From: an uncultured Prevotellaceae bacterium
Lineage (GTDB): Bacteria > Bacteroidota > Bacteroidia > Bacteroidales > Muribaculaceae
NCBI GenBank assembly: GCA_937916085.1
Contig: CALGGO010000099.1
Location: 1 to 64,000 of the forward strand
Length of the DNA stretch: 64,000 nucleotides
Reading direction: 5' to 3'
Shown: positions 24,688 to 32,383 of the stretch, piece by piece
Numbering within the stretch: the stretch's first letter is position 1
How the letters are laid out: each line of letters begins with the position of its first letter
Notes under the pieces: model-generated
What the model saw: only the letters and a program-made list of their open reading frames with translations
Database searches by the model: none
Told to the model about the DNA's origin: nothing
Position numbers and translations under genes: made by a program

Positions 24688-27471
24688 CTATTGTGTTATT
24701 ATTTTATTTATTATTTCATTTGATTTTGGCATTAAGAACGGAGTAAAAAGTTGAGGTTTGCCATTCTCGGGATAATAATAGGCACGCAATCTTTCCTCTT
24801 CCTCACCCAATGTTTCCACATCAATTTCCTCGCTGAATCGTAGTGGCAAGATAAATTTGTTCTCAGAGCGCAAAATCACCTTATGACTGAATTTGTCGGT
24901 AGCATCAGTGCAATATTCTCCCTCAAAGAGAATATTCTCGGGCTTGTCAACTTGCAGCAGGACATGCACATCTTGCATAGGTCCTTCATCGAGAATGAAT
25001 TTCAATGCCTCAGGATAACTGTTTATCTTAGATGCGTCAAAGTTAGTGCTTTCACCATTAAGGGCCGACAATGCTCCCATGTCAAGACTTATCACATCAT
25101 TATCTGGGTCAAAGTCATCGTTTTGCTGCATTTCAGGTAATGGACTTTTGCGCTTCATTTCGGCAAATCGCTCGCTGCTTATTATAGTAAGAATTGTTGG
25201 CGTTGCGCATTGATTGCAGATGTCCTCAACCAATTGCTTTAGTAGTTCTCCACTTTGATTTCTCTCCACAATCTGGCAAAGTCCATAGCTCTGCATTTGC
25301 TCAAGAAGAGCACGATAACGGGTTGTTTCGTCATTAAGACAATCAATGACCTTGAAGTCACATGACTTGTCGAGTTGGCGATAGGATATCATCAGCGATA
25401 GAAGGGCGTTGATAGTAGCACCCACGGTCTGCTCTTCTTTGTTTATTCCAAAGAAAAGGATGTTCTCATTGAAGTCTTGTTGGAGTTTTATTGTTGTTAG
25501 CAGTGAATTGAGCCCAATGTTGTGGCCTATAGCAGCAATAGGGGCCTTTGTGCTTTCTTTAATGATTAGTGCTTTGTCATCTTCAAGATACCACTTATCT
25601 GAACCTCGGAAATATGCCCCACCATTGCTGGTATTGTCTTTGGCTTTTAACTGCGAAGCGAAAATGGCCTCTGCCAATTCTTCATCAGTAGCGAAGAAAG
25701 ATTGCACATGCGACACAAGTCCTTTTTTATGGTAATAGCAAAACTCTCCAACAGGTTGCTTCTCGGTAAGGTCGCTGCTATCGGGAACTAACAGGTTAGA
25801 GTCGGCTGGCGCACTCATTAGCAGGAAGCAGTCTGTAAGGTTGTTTAGCACCTGTCCAGATATGTCGGTCTCAGAAAGGGTTTGAGTGGCGAGTAGCATG
25901 TGGATGCCTTGACTACGGCCCTGAGTGGCAATGATATTTACAATGTCGGCTATCTCACGTTGCATCTTGTAACCGAGACTACTGCCATCCGCTTTGCTGA
26001 ACATCACTTGGCACTCATCAGCGACAAACAGAATTTGTTGCATCCTGGCATCAGGATGTTTTTTGTTGTACCCATCAATATTTGCCACCCCCTCGGCTTG
26101 CCACAGTTTCACACGCTTGCGGTTCTCCTCTTTAAGTTCTCGCAAAATCTCAATTGTCATCTGTGGGTCGCTGTTATCTACAAGTACCGCCTTGGCATGT
26201 TTGATACCCTTATATTTATTAAACTCCACCCCCTTGAAGTCCATTAGATAAAGCATCAGGTCTTCAGGAGCATATTTATTTATAGCCGATGTGATAATGT
26301 TATTGAGAAGCACCGATTTTCCTGAACCCGACTGTCCAAGTATGAAGGAATGCAGATAATCTTTGGAATTGAAACGAACTATCACTTCTTCCTTGGTGTT
26401 TATATCCAATCCAACTGATACGCTCATCTCTGACATTACAGGCAGATAAGGCGTGCTTGCAACCCTAACAAAGTCTTGCTTAATAACTTCTCTTTTGGGT
26501 TTCTTAGCACATTCCGAATTAAGGTAGTTGAAGCACTCTGTGGCAATAAGCGGAATTTCGCTGAATGGAGTATATCTTATTATGGCATCTTTGTTGCGTT
26601 CCGATGGCAATTCTATAGTTTGATAGTTATGAATGTCAAGCAGTTGTTGATCTTCTTTGTTGCGCAGCGAGTAATCGGTGTTGTTGAGCACGATGAAGTA
26701 GATGCCACATTTTGGACCATTCTCAAAGAGTGGCATCAGTTCGGTCATGTAGCTATCCATGTTGTAAGGATAGCAATTGAGGATTACTATCTCATAGGGC
26801 AATGCTATCTCATTGTTGCGTGAGTTGTAAGCCACGAGGTCACCATATTTCTTCATCACCATTGCCATGTGTTCCAGCAGGTGTCTGATTCTGGGACCAG
26901 CAGTCTCATAGTTGAAGACAATCTCATCGTGAAACAGTTCGGGTTCCAAACGAGTGGTGAGTCCATCGGCCAATCCGGTCATGTTGAAGTCAAACACGTT
27001 GAGCAGCACTTTTCTCACAGGCAGCGATAGCATCATGTTCAGCACAAGAGTACACAATGCCGATTTTGCTTCACGCTTGTTGCTGTTGGTGTAGTTTATG
27101 ACGAAGTTCTGCTTGTCGTTGTTTTCGTCCTGCCAGGGCACAAATGCCGGTGTCTCAATAACCTCACCGTTCACAACATCGCTAAGGCAACTTGCCGTGG
27201 CGAGATAGTCAAGAGCAAATCTGCGACTAGAGTTTGCACTCAATCGTTCACCAAGTTTTTGAAGGTCCTCGTCATCCATGAAGTCGGGCATGTTCACTTG
27301 TAGAAGCTCGGGATAGATTGAGCTCAACAAGCGCATGCATTCCATAAACTCGCTTCTTGTGTTCTTAACCTCCTGTAGCCAAGTCTCCTTATCGGTAGAG
27401 TCAACATCGCTGAGTTTTTGAGCGTAAGCCTCTAAAATATCTCTTATGTAATTAAGTGTGATAGCTTCCAT
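24688..27471 (-). CDS. FtsK/SpoIIIE-type ATPase resembling EssC/EccC, no membrane segment
   Basis: The 927-residue protein has three P-loop-like modules. The central one (about 355-600) is complete: Walker A GQSGSGKS (379-386), LMDFKGVEFNKY, Walker B ILFVADEC (480-487), a TQGRSQGIHMLLATQ arginine/sensor segment. The N-terminal module (about 120-300) has a broken P-loop (NSNKREAKSALCTLVLNM, then VLLNVFDFN) and the C-terminal one (about 650-850) reads LFFGINKEEQTVGATINALL, also without GKS/T. Such tandem modules with one active site occur in type VII ATPases. Unlike EssC/EccC there is no FHA domain or N-terminal membrane pair, so a partner must anchor it. It is unrelated in architecture to the cell-division FtsK at 51646. 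Confidence 0.85.
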   Translation of the reverse strand: MEAITLNYIRDILEAYAQKLSDVDSTDKETWLQEVKNTRSEFMECMRLLSSIYPELLQVNMPDFMDDEDLQKLGERLSANSSRRFALDYLATASCLSDVVNGEVIETPAFVPWQDENNDKQNFVINYTNSNKREAKSALCTLVLNMMLSLPVRKVLLNVFDFNMTGLADGLTTRLEPELFHDEIVFNYETAGPRIRHLLEHMAMVMKKYGDLVAYNSRNNEIALPYEIVILNCYPYNMDSYMTELMPLFENGPKCGIYFIVLNNTDYSLRNKEDQQLLDIHNYQTIELPSERNKDAIIRYTPFSEIPLIATECFNYLNSECAKKPKREVIKQDFVRVASTPYLPVMSEMSVSVGLDINTKEEVIVRFNSKDYLHSFILGQSGSGKSVLLNNIITSAINKYAPEDLMLYLMDFKGVEFNKYKGIKHAKAVLVDNSDPQMTIEILRELKEENRKRVKLWQAEGVANIDGYNKKHPDARMQQILFVADECQVMFSKADGSSLGYKMQREIADIVNIIATQGRSQGIHMLLATQTLSETDISGQVLNNLTDCFLLMSAPADSNLLVPDSSDLTEKQPVGEFCYYHKKGLVSHVQSFFATDEELAEAIFASQLKAKDNTSNGGAYFRGSDKWYLEDDKALIIKESTKAPIAAIGHNIGLNSLLTTIKLQQDFNENILFFGINKEEQTVGATINALLSLMISYRQLDKSCDFKVIDCLNDETTRYRALLEQMQSYGLCQIVERNQSGELLKQLVEDICNQCATPTILTIISSERFAEMKRKSPLPEMQQNDDFDPDNDVISLDMGALSALNGESTNFDASKINSYPEALKFILDEGPMQDVHVLLQVDKPENILFEGEYCTDATDKFSHKVILRSENKFILPLRFSEEIDVETLGEEEERLRAYYYPENGKPQLFTPFLMPKSNEIINKIITQ

Positions 27472-27478
27472 TGTATAG

Positions 27479-28180
27479 TCATTTTTCTAAGACTGGACGC
27501 ACGCTCATCCCCATGTGGCGCACAAGTGATACGATCTCTGGTCCCATCTGGCTGAACTCGAGCAAAAAAGCACGGCGATTGTCATCATCGTCGCATCGCA
27601 GCTCAGATGTCCAATATCGCCCATAATAATAGGCGTCTTCATACTCGTTGCCATAGCGGTCGCCAGCTGCGGGCAGGAAGATGCTTGCGCCGTTCTTGCC
27701 TATAATCTGTGCACCGGGATTGCCGTTGATGACGGTCCATCGCCATTGGCATTTCTGGATGAGCTCTTTCATCTCGGCTCTGGTGGGCAATCTCCAAGTC
27801 TCGGCCCACATCTCTCGGGCAATATCATGCTCGGTGCCACCAATGTCTTCAGGAGGGTCAGAACATGGATAGTCGTCGGGGTCGGTTGAGGAGAGCCTGC
27901 CAGTGGTGTCGCCCCATCCCACATAGAGACCTGGCTGCTCACCGCTGGCAGCGCCCACGTTACGGCTCGACCACAACACCGAGAGCCCCAAGTCAACAGG
28001 TACTCCCGTGCCACGGCGTTGTCGTTCCTCGTTTATCCACCACAAGGGCATGAGCTCCACCTCATCATCAAGTACACTGTCAAGGAGACTAGAGCACTCG
28101 GCAGGGAACAAGTCGAGGATGCCATAGCCCTCACGTGCTTGTTTTAGAGTCTCAAAGATTTCACTAAGGGTTTGTGACAT
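27479..28180 (-). CDS. FISUMP/DUF1566-like protein without signal peptide
   Basis: A 233-residue protein. Residues about 62-77 (VDLGLSVLWSSRNVGA) and later WRLPTRAEMKEL, GKNGASIFLPAAGDR and YGRYWTSEL are the signature of the FISUMP/DUF1566 C-type-lectin-like fold, normally found on exported lipoproteins of Bacteroidetes. Here the first 60 residues are acidic and helical (MSQTLSEIFETLKQAREG) with no signal peptide or lipobox, so standard Sec export is not expected. It lies 7 bases before the ATPase gene in the operon. It could be a substrate or a binding module of the system (inference). Confidence 0.75.
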   Translation of the reverse strand: MSQTLSEIFETLKQAREGYGILDLFPAECSSLLDSVLDDEVELMPLWWINEERQRRGTGVPVDLGLSVLWSSRNVGAASGEQPGLYVGWGDTTGRLSSTDPDDYPCSDPPEDIGGTEHDIAREMWAETWRLPTRAEMKELIQKCQWRWTVINGNPGAQIIGKNGASIFLPAAGDRYGNEYEDAYYYGRYWTSELRCDDDDNRRAFLLEFSQMGPEIVSLVRHMGMSVRPVLEK

Positions 28181-28203
28181 ATTATGATGATGTTATTTGC
28201 GTT

Positions 28204-29355
28204 TTACAATGTGGGAGCTGGCGTTGAACCTCCGTCCATGGGTGGGGGGGTGCCACCATCCATTGGGGGAGGCGTGCCCATTGGTTGCTGTGTAAAGAGT
28301 GATGCCAGCTCGGGCACAGTCCCTGCTGGTGCCCATTGAGGCATGCCTTGAGTCCACACTTTAGTCTGGGCGTTCATCTGTCCCGATTGAGCATATTGCC
28401 TCAGAGTGTTCATGTCAAAAGGTCCCATCTGTTGACCATTTATGCCCACATAGTATTGTGTTGACATCATTGGTGGTGGTGCTGCCATGCCGCCCATAGG
28501 CTGACCGCCCATCATGCCGCCGCCCATAGGCTGACCGCCCATCATGCCGCCACCCATAGGCTGGCCACCCATCATGGGATTGCCTCCCATCATGCCACCT
28601 TGGCGTCCAAAACGACCATCCTTGATAAGCTGCTCCTGGTTCATCTCAATGCCGTCGCGCTGAATGCGCATGCGTTCGCGTTGATCTTCCATCTGCATCT
28701 TCATCGCATCTATTGTCTGCATGCGTTGTAGCTCAAGGTTCATGTCACTCTGTTGCTCCATATTATTGATAGTCAACCTATTTTGAGTTTGCATGCGGTC
28801 TCGTTCAAGGTCGCTAGTCAAAGCCTTGAGTTCACGATAGTTACGACTACTCTTATCGTAGTTAAGACTTACGATATCGATTGAGCGCACATTGATGCCG
28901 AAAGTTCTTTCCACTTTTGTAGCTACTTGCTTGTGCACAAGTTCGCTTATCTCCACAATTTTCTGATCTAGTTGCATGGCAGGGAGACCAGCTTCTCTTG
29001 GAGCATTGCTTACAACGCTCTTAACATACATAGCAACTTGACTTTTAAGCTTGTTATGGAACATATCATCGCTATATGCTTCATTCTTATTTAGCTGACG
29101 GAACATGTCCATATCATCTATACTATAAACAATAGAACCACGAACTGATACAGGAACGCTTTGATCCATAAAGCGTGGGTCAGAAACATCGAAGAAAGGA
29201 ATCACAAAATTTACCTGACTACCCTTACTCAAATTACTTAGGTTGGTCATATTGTTTCGTACAACTTCTTCTCGTGCCTGTTTTGCCGCTTGCTGGGCAG
29301 CAATGCGCTTCTCTTCTTCAACTTCTTTCGAAGACTTAAATCCAAATAACGCCAT
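28204..29355 (-). CDS. SPFH-domain protein with Met/Gly-rich linker and GYF_2 domain
   Basis: The 383-residue protein starts MALFGFKSSKEVEEEKR, followed by an SPFH/band 7-like domain (about 45-190: VNFVIPFFDVSDPRFMDQ, then VPVSVRGSIVYSIDDMDMF, then FGINVRSIDIVSLNYD), a Gln/Met-rich coiled coil (about 195-250), a low-complexity linker of three MMGGQPMGGG-type repeats (about 258-295), then a GYF_2/DUF4339 domain (YYVGINGQQMGPFDMNTL, later TKVWTQGMPQWAPAG) and a Pro-rich tail. The closest arrangement I know is Bacillus YdjI and 'virion core'-like proteins, which organise membrane patches. It may recruit partners to the membrane with the zinc-ribbon protein encoded upstream. Confidence 0.85.
   Translation of the reverse strand: MALFGFKSSKEVEEEKRIAAQQAAKQAREEVVRNNMTNLSNLSKGSQVNFVIPFFDVSDPRFMDQSVPVSVRGSIVYSIDDMDMFRQLNKNEAYSDDMFHNKLKSQVAMYVKSVVSNAPREAGLPAMQLDQKIVEISELVHKQVATKVERTFGINVRSIDIVSLNYDKSSRNYRELKALTSDLERDRMQTQNRLTINNMEQQSDMNLELQRMQTIDAMKMQMEDQRERMRIQRDGIEMNQEQLIKDGRFGRQGGMMGGNPMMGGQPMGGGMMGGQPMGGGMMGGQPMGGMAAPPPMMSTQYYVGINGQQMGPFDMNTLRQYAQSGQMNAQTKVWTQGMPQWAPAGTVPELASLFTQQPMGTPPPMDGGTPPPMDGGSTPAPTL
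28491..28576 (-). repeat. 30-bp coding tandem repeat in the SPFH gene
   Basis: Three units of 30 bases, the first two identical or nearly so, encode the repeated Met-Gly-Gly-Gln-Pro-Met-Gly-Gly linker. In-frame expansion or contraction would change the linker length. Confidence 0.85.
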
Positions 29356-29483
29356 GATTGAAACTTTTATTAAAAATATGATAAATATTTAGTTATTTAT
29401 TCCAAGCAAATTCAAATAATTATAGAATATTGTGTTTGATAATTAATACTTGTGCTAAATATATTTCAAAAACTCAACAGACT

Positions 29484-30311
29484 TTATTTTCTTCTCTTTA
29501 ATGAAGATACAACACCAAATCCAAGAGAAGCAACTCCAAGGAGAATAAAAATACCACCTTTAATATTCTCGTTTCCCGCATCATCTCTAGCCTTTATCAT
29601 TTCTTCTCGTAATTGTGTATATTCCAAACTCTCGTCACCAAAATTATGATGATCAGGATGAGCTTCCACTTGAGCCCTAAAATCCTTAGAACGATGATCG
29701 GCATCACTTCCTCTAGAACAAGCTCCGAAACCAATGATGAAAAAGACAATTGCCGCTAATATTGCCCATGTGACTTTGTTTTTCAAAATACTAATAAAGT
29801 CTTTTTTCTTTGCTTCACTTGCAAGTCTTTTCTCCGTACCAGAGATTTCATCCTCGATTTCCTCTAATAACCTTTGAATCTTGGGATTACTACCATAGTA
29901 CATTCTTGCCTTACGTGCATAGCGTTCTACAGTAGCTTTGCTTCGTGAGGCTTCTCTACCTGACTTCATATCAACAAGAGCCTCTTCAAGTTTGTCAAAT
30001 ATTTCTTGAAGTTCCTCACTCGCCTGGGCTGTGATATGCTCATCACAATGAGGACATTTCTCAGCCAATTGTGGCACTGCTCCACCGCAATAAGGACATG
30101 TTTTTCCTTTCTGCTTGCGAGCAGCTGAATCAATAGCCATATCAATTTTTTGTACTTGTGCATCAAGGTAAAGATCTATCTCGTCACGATCAAGTCCCAT
30201 ACCTTCAGCTTTTCTTAGAACCACTTGACGCTCCTTCTCGGTCAACACACCATCTGTCAAGTACTCCTGGATTAGGTCATCCAATTCCTGAGGAATTAAA
30301 CTATTTGCCAT
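29484..30311 (-). CDS. Zinc-ribbon membrane protein of the accessory operon
   Basis: The 275-residue protein has an N-terminal helical domain (LDDLIQEYLTDGVLTEKERQ, then GLDRDEIDLYLDAQVQKID) shared with other Bacteroidetes proteins and loosely TerB/SHOCT-like, then a zinc ribbon with CPYC (72-75) and CPHC (86-89), a helical middle, and two membrane segments (about 180-197 and 252-270) flanking a short His/Asp-rich loop. Zinc-ribbon plus membrane proteins accompany SPFH proteins in the Bacillus ydjFGHI operon, where they anchor a PspA homologue. Here it could anchor the soluble ATPase and SPFH protein (inference). Its leader is duplicated upstream of the nuclease gene. Confidence 0.8.
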   Translation of the reverse strand: MANSLIPQELDDLIQEYLTDGVLTEKERQVVLRKAEGMGLDRDEIDLYLDAQVQKIDMAIDSAARKQKGKTCPYCGGAVPQLAEKCPHCDEHITAQASEELQEIFDKLEEALVDMKSGREASRSKATVERYARKARMYYGSNPKIQRLLEEIEDEISGTEKRLASEAKKKDFISILKNKVTWAILAAIVFFIIGFGACSRGSDADHRSKDFRAQVEAHPDHHNFGDESLEYTQLREEMIKARDDAGNENIKGGIFILLGVASLGFGVVSSLKRRK

Positions 30312-30332
30312 AATTATTATTGTTATTAATTG

Positions 30333-30374
30333 TTGCCTACTCTTTTCAGGATTTTCGGCTTGGTCCTATTGTTT
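30333..30374 (-). repeat. Duplicated leader element, copy 1
   Basis: TTGCCTACTCTTTTCA, then GATTTTCGGCTT, then TCCTATT: the same block as at 31333-31374 with about four to five changes. On the minus strand it lies about 20 bases before the start codon of the zinc-ribbon gene. The spacing between copies is exactly 1000 bases. Confidence 0.85.
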
Positions 30375-30385
30375 GTTTATTTAAT

Positions 30386-31312
30386 TTATCTTAGCTGCGA
30401 AGTGTATTTTGCCTGTTCAATTTTTTCAAGAGTGGTGTAAGTCTGTCTCCTGATGAATGCGCATCGCTTTCCATTCTTGTCTATAGTGTCGTTGATGATG
30501 GGGTGTTCTAATTGCTGTTGCTGTTTAAGTTCAAATACTTGCCGCAATTCGCCCTTATAAAGTGGCTCTTTATCTTTCAAATATTTTGCTGCTTCTGGGC
30601 AATATCTCAAATCGACATCGTTGTGAGGTCCTTTCACAATCTCAAACACATATTTAATTCGGTTCTTGCATGCAAAAGCCAAGTATTTGGCATTAGCTTC
30701 AAATCGCCTGTTCTGGCATATGTATAGACTATAATCTAGCGCCACTTGTTCGCCCCAATTGCCACCGACGATGATGACTCTGTCTTTGACAAAGTCGCAC
30801 ACGTTTAAGTTCTCAAGGAGAATATGGAATTGCCCTATCAGGTATTCTAAAACGGGATTGTTGTCCTGTGGCCTAAACCCTTCGAGCAGATCCATTATTT
30901 CCCTCCAGCTATACCACAGTTCCATGCCATTTAGCATAGCGGGTCGTGATTGGTCAGGAGTTATATATATTAATGTGTCTCCAGGCTTATGGCATTGTTT
31001 CAGATGAGCTTGATACTGTTGTTTCGCCTGTGGGCTATTTTTCAATGCATTTTTCTTTATCTTGCTCTCAATCAGTAGTTTGAAAGAATAATTGGCTGTT
31101 AGGACAGCATCGGGGACACTTCCAACTCCTTTCACTTGCGACAATACTGTTATCTCACTACTTGGCAAGGCTTGTGTCCTTGCGTCTAAAATATAATTGA
31201 TAAGATCCTCTCCACCTTCTTTTAAAATGTGAAGCAATGCGGCAGTTACCATGTTTTCTTCGGTCTTATAGTGACCAAAAACAGACTGATATGATATTGA
31301 TTTCTTAGCCAT
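30386..31312 (-). CDS. PD-(D/E)XK nuclease-like protein
   Basis: The 308-residue protein has the order of a PD-(D/E)XK core near its N-terminus: an acidic helix (YKTEENMVTAALLHILKEG, Glu18/Glu19), then VGSVPDAVLTA with Pro67-Asp68, then LLIESKIKK with Glu82-Ser-Lys84. It lacks other recognisable domains; the C-terminal half is mixed and may bind DNA or RNA. It is first in the accessory operon, preceded by a copy of the same leader found before the next gene, and by a region of dense hairpins. Likely an endonuclease of a defence or conflict system (inference); the target is unknown. Confidence 0.75.
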   Translation of the reverse strand: MAKKSISYQSVFGHYKTEENMVTAALLHILKEGGEDLINYILDARTQALPSSEITVLSQVKGVGSVPDAVLTANYSFKLLIESKIKKNALKNSPQAKQQYQAHLKQCHKPGDTLIYITPDQSRPAMLNGMELWYSWREIMDLLEGFRPQDNNPVLEYLIGQFHILLENLNVCDFVKDRVIIVGGNWGEQVALDYSLYICQNRRFEANAKYLAFACKNRIKYVFEIVKGPHNDVDLRYCPEAAKYLKDKEPLYKGELRQVFELKQQQQLEHPIINDTIDKNGKRCAFIRRQTYTTLEKIEQAKYTSQLR

Positions 31313-31332
31313 TATATTATTTATTTATATTA

Positions 31333-31374
31333 TTGCCTACTCTTTTCATGATTTTCGGCTTCCTCCTATTTTGT
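31333..31374 (-). repeat. Duplicated leader element, copy 2
   Basis: Partner of 30333-30374 in the same orientation, about 20 bases before the nuclease start codon. Together the two copies bracket the nuclease gene. Confidence 0.85.
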
Positions 31375-31440
31375 TCTCGGTTTTTTATTGTTATGTTATT
31401 GGTTTTTAATCGTTTGACAACTCTCTGTGGCGCGGTTTTG

Positions 31441-31999
31441 TCCTTAATAAGGATTATAATCCGCAAAAATTTTTGTCTTTAATTGTCTTCAAGAAGGCAC
31501 ACAAAGTGTGAGCCTTGATGACTTTCTTGTGTCAAAAAGGCTCTGGAAAACCTGTAGTAATGAGAGGTGGGTTTGAAAAATTCCTAATGGTTAGGTTTTA
31601 TTCTGCCATCTTTTGTTCCTTGCTGGCATCTTTGTCCTCACCTGCTTGACCTGTAGCCCGCTACTATGTCGGCGCATTTGAGTCCAAATCTGCTCAGCAA
31701 TCAATCAAAATATGTCAGCAGCAATTTTTAAAACCCACCTCTAAAGAAAATCGGCTCACACCTGTAGGTGAGGCACTGCGTCACCACGATGAGTGGTGCG
31801 CATTGCTCACAATGCCGTCAGGCAGGAAAACCTAGTTCAGCGCGTCGCCCTTACTACTTATAAATTTTCCAGATTTATTTTGACAAGGCGAAGCATCTGT
31901 GGCTCCTGATGATATTTTGCCTCTGTGTGAGTGCTTGGCACTCATGACAATGCAAAAATAGTCAATTTTTTTGAACTATAGTCATTGCGAGCCGATTTT
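31441..31999 (-). ncRNA. Candidate large structured RNA (two closed domains with many hairpins)
   Basis: No open frame of note, but a dense set of perfect inverted repeats. A long-range stem GAGCCGATTTT (31989-31999) / AAAATCGGCTC (31747-31757) encloses hairpins at 31928-31944 (7-bp stem), 31800-31815 (6 bp), 31778-31801 (9 bp with a bulge; it shares its last two bases with the previous one) and 31759-31770 (5 bp). A second perfect 12-bp stem, AGAGGTGGGTTT (31563-31574) / AAACCCACCTCT (31731-31742), encloses hairpins at 31653-31664, 31604-31628 and 31583-31595. Further hairpins lie at 31494-31516 and 31441-31462. A TATTTTTG -7 box ends four bases before the first stem on the minus strand. It does not show the core signatures of RNase P RNA, tmRNA, SRP or group II intron. 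It could be an independent RNA or the operon leader. Confidence 0.5.
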
Positions 32000-32002
32000 T
32001 TG

Positions 32003-32034
32003 CAAAAATAATCATAAAGATTTTTACCTGCAAT
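32003..32034 (-). promoter_or_regulatory. Candidate promoter of the structured RNA/accessory operon
   Basis: Minus strand ATTG (32034-32031), 20 bases, TATTTTTG (32010-32003). A second TATTTTTG box lies at 31960-31953 without a good -33 box. Transcription from the first would begin at the first base-paired stem of the RNA. Confidence 0.55.
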
Positions 32035-32077
32035 AGGTTAAGAGGTGCATTTTTCAGGCGATTAGGGCGTTTTTAAT

Positions 32078-32097
32078 AGCATTTAAGTGCAAATGCT
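32078..32097. other. Small hairpin in the AT-rich upstream region
   Basis: AGCATTT (32078-32084) / AAATGCT (32091-32097), 7-bp perfect stem. Nothing else recognisable is seen in 32035-32199 apart from ACGAG/CTCGT at 32161-32172. Confidence 0.4.
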
Positions 32098-32199
32098 GTT
32101 CATATTGGTTCATTTAGGATTATTTGTGATTTCCAATCGAAGAAAAATCTTAGAAAAAAGACGAGTGCTCGTTTCTGGTCGTTTGATTATTTGAAAACA

Positions 32200-32336
32200 C
32201 AACCACGAATTTTCACGAATTGCCACTAAATCCTCAACAAAACTTGTTTTCTCACAAAGCTGCCACTTCGTGGTCACAAAGCCTGCTCACGCAGGGATTA
32301 TTTATTTTGGTGAAAATTCGTGTAAATTAGTGGTTG
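32200..32336. repeat. Palindromic MITE-like repeat with CACGAATT arms
   Basis: Arms 32200-32230 and 32306-32336 are inverted copies with about 26 of 31 bases matching (CAACCAC, AATTT, CACGAATT, CAC, AAA). The middle holds hairpins CCAC/GTGG and CCTGC/GCAGG. CACGAATT-type repeats are common between genes in this phylum. No obvious target duplication. Confidence 0.65.
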
Positions 32337-32383
32337 GCCGAGAAAGAATTGTTTGTAATCATTTGTAATTGTTTGATAAAAAG

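Noticed and set aside
31441..31999. RNase P RNA, tmRNA, SRP RNA, group II intron or retron
   Set aside because: None of the conserved cores I know (GAGGAAAGUCCG block, tRNA-like ends, SRP tetraloop domain, domain V) is visible, and there is no reverse transcriptase nearby.
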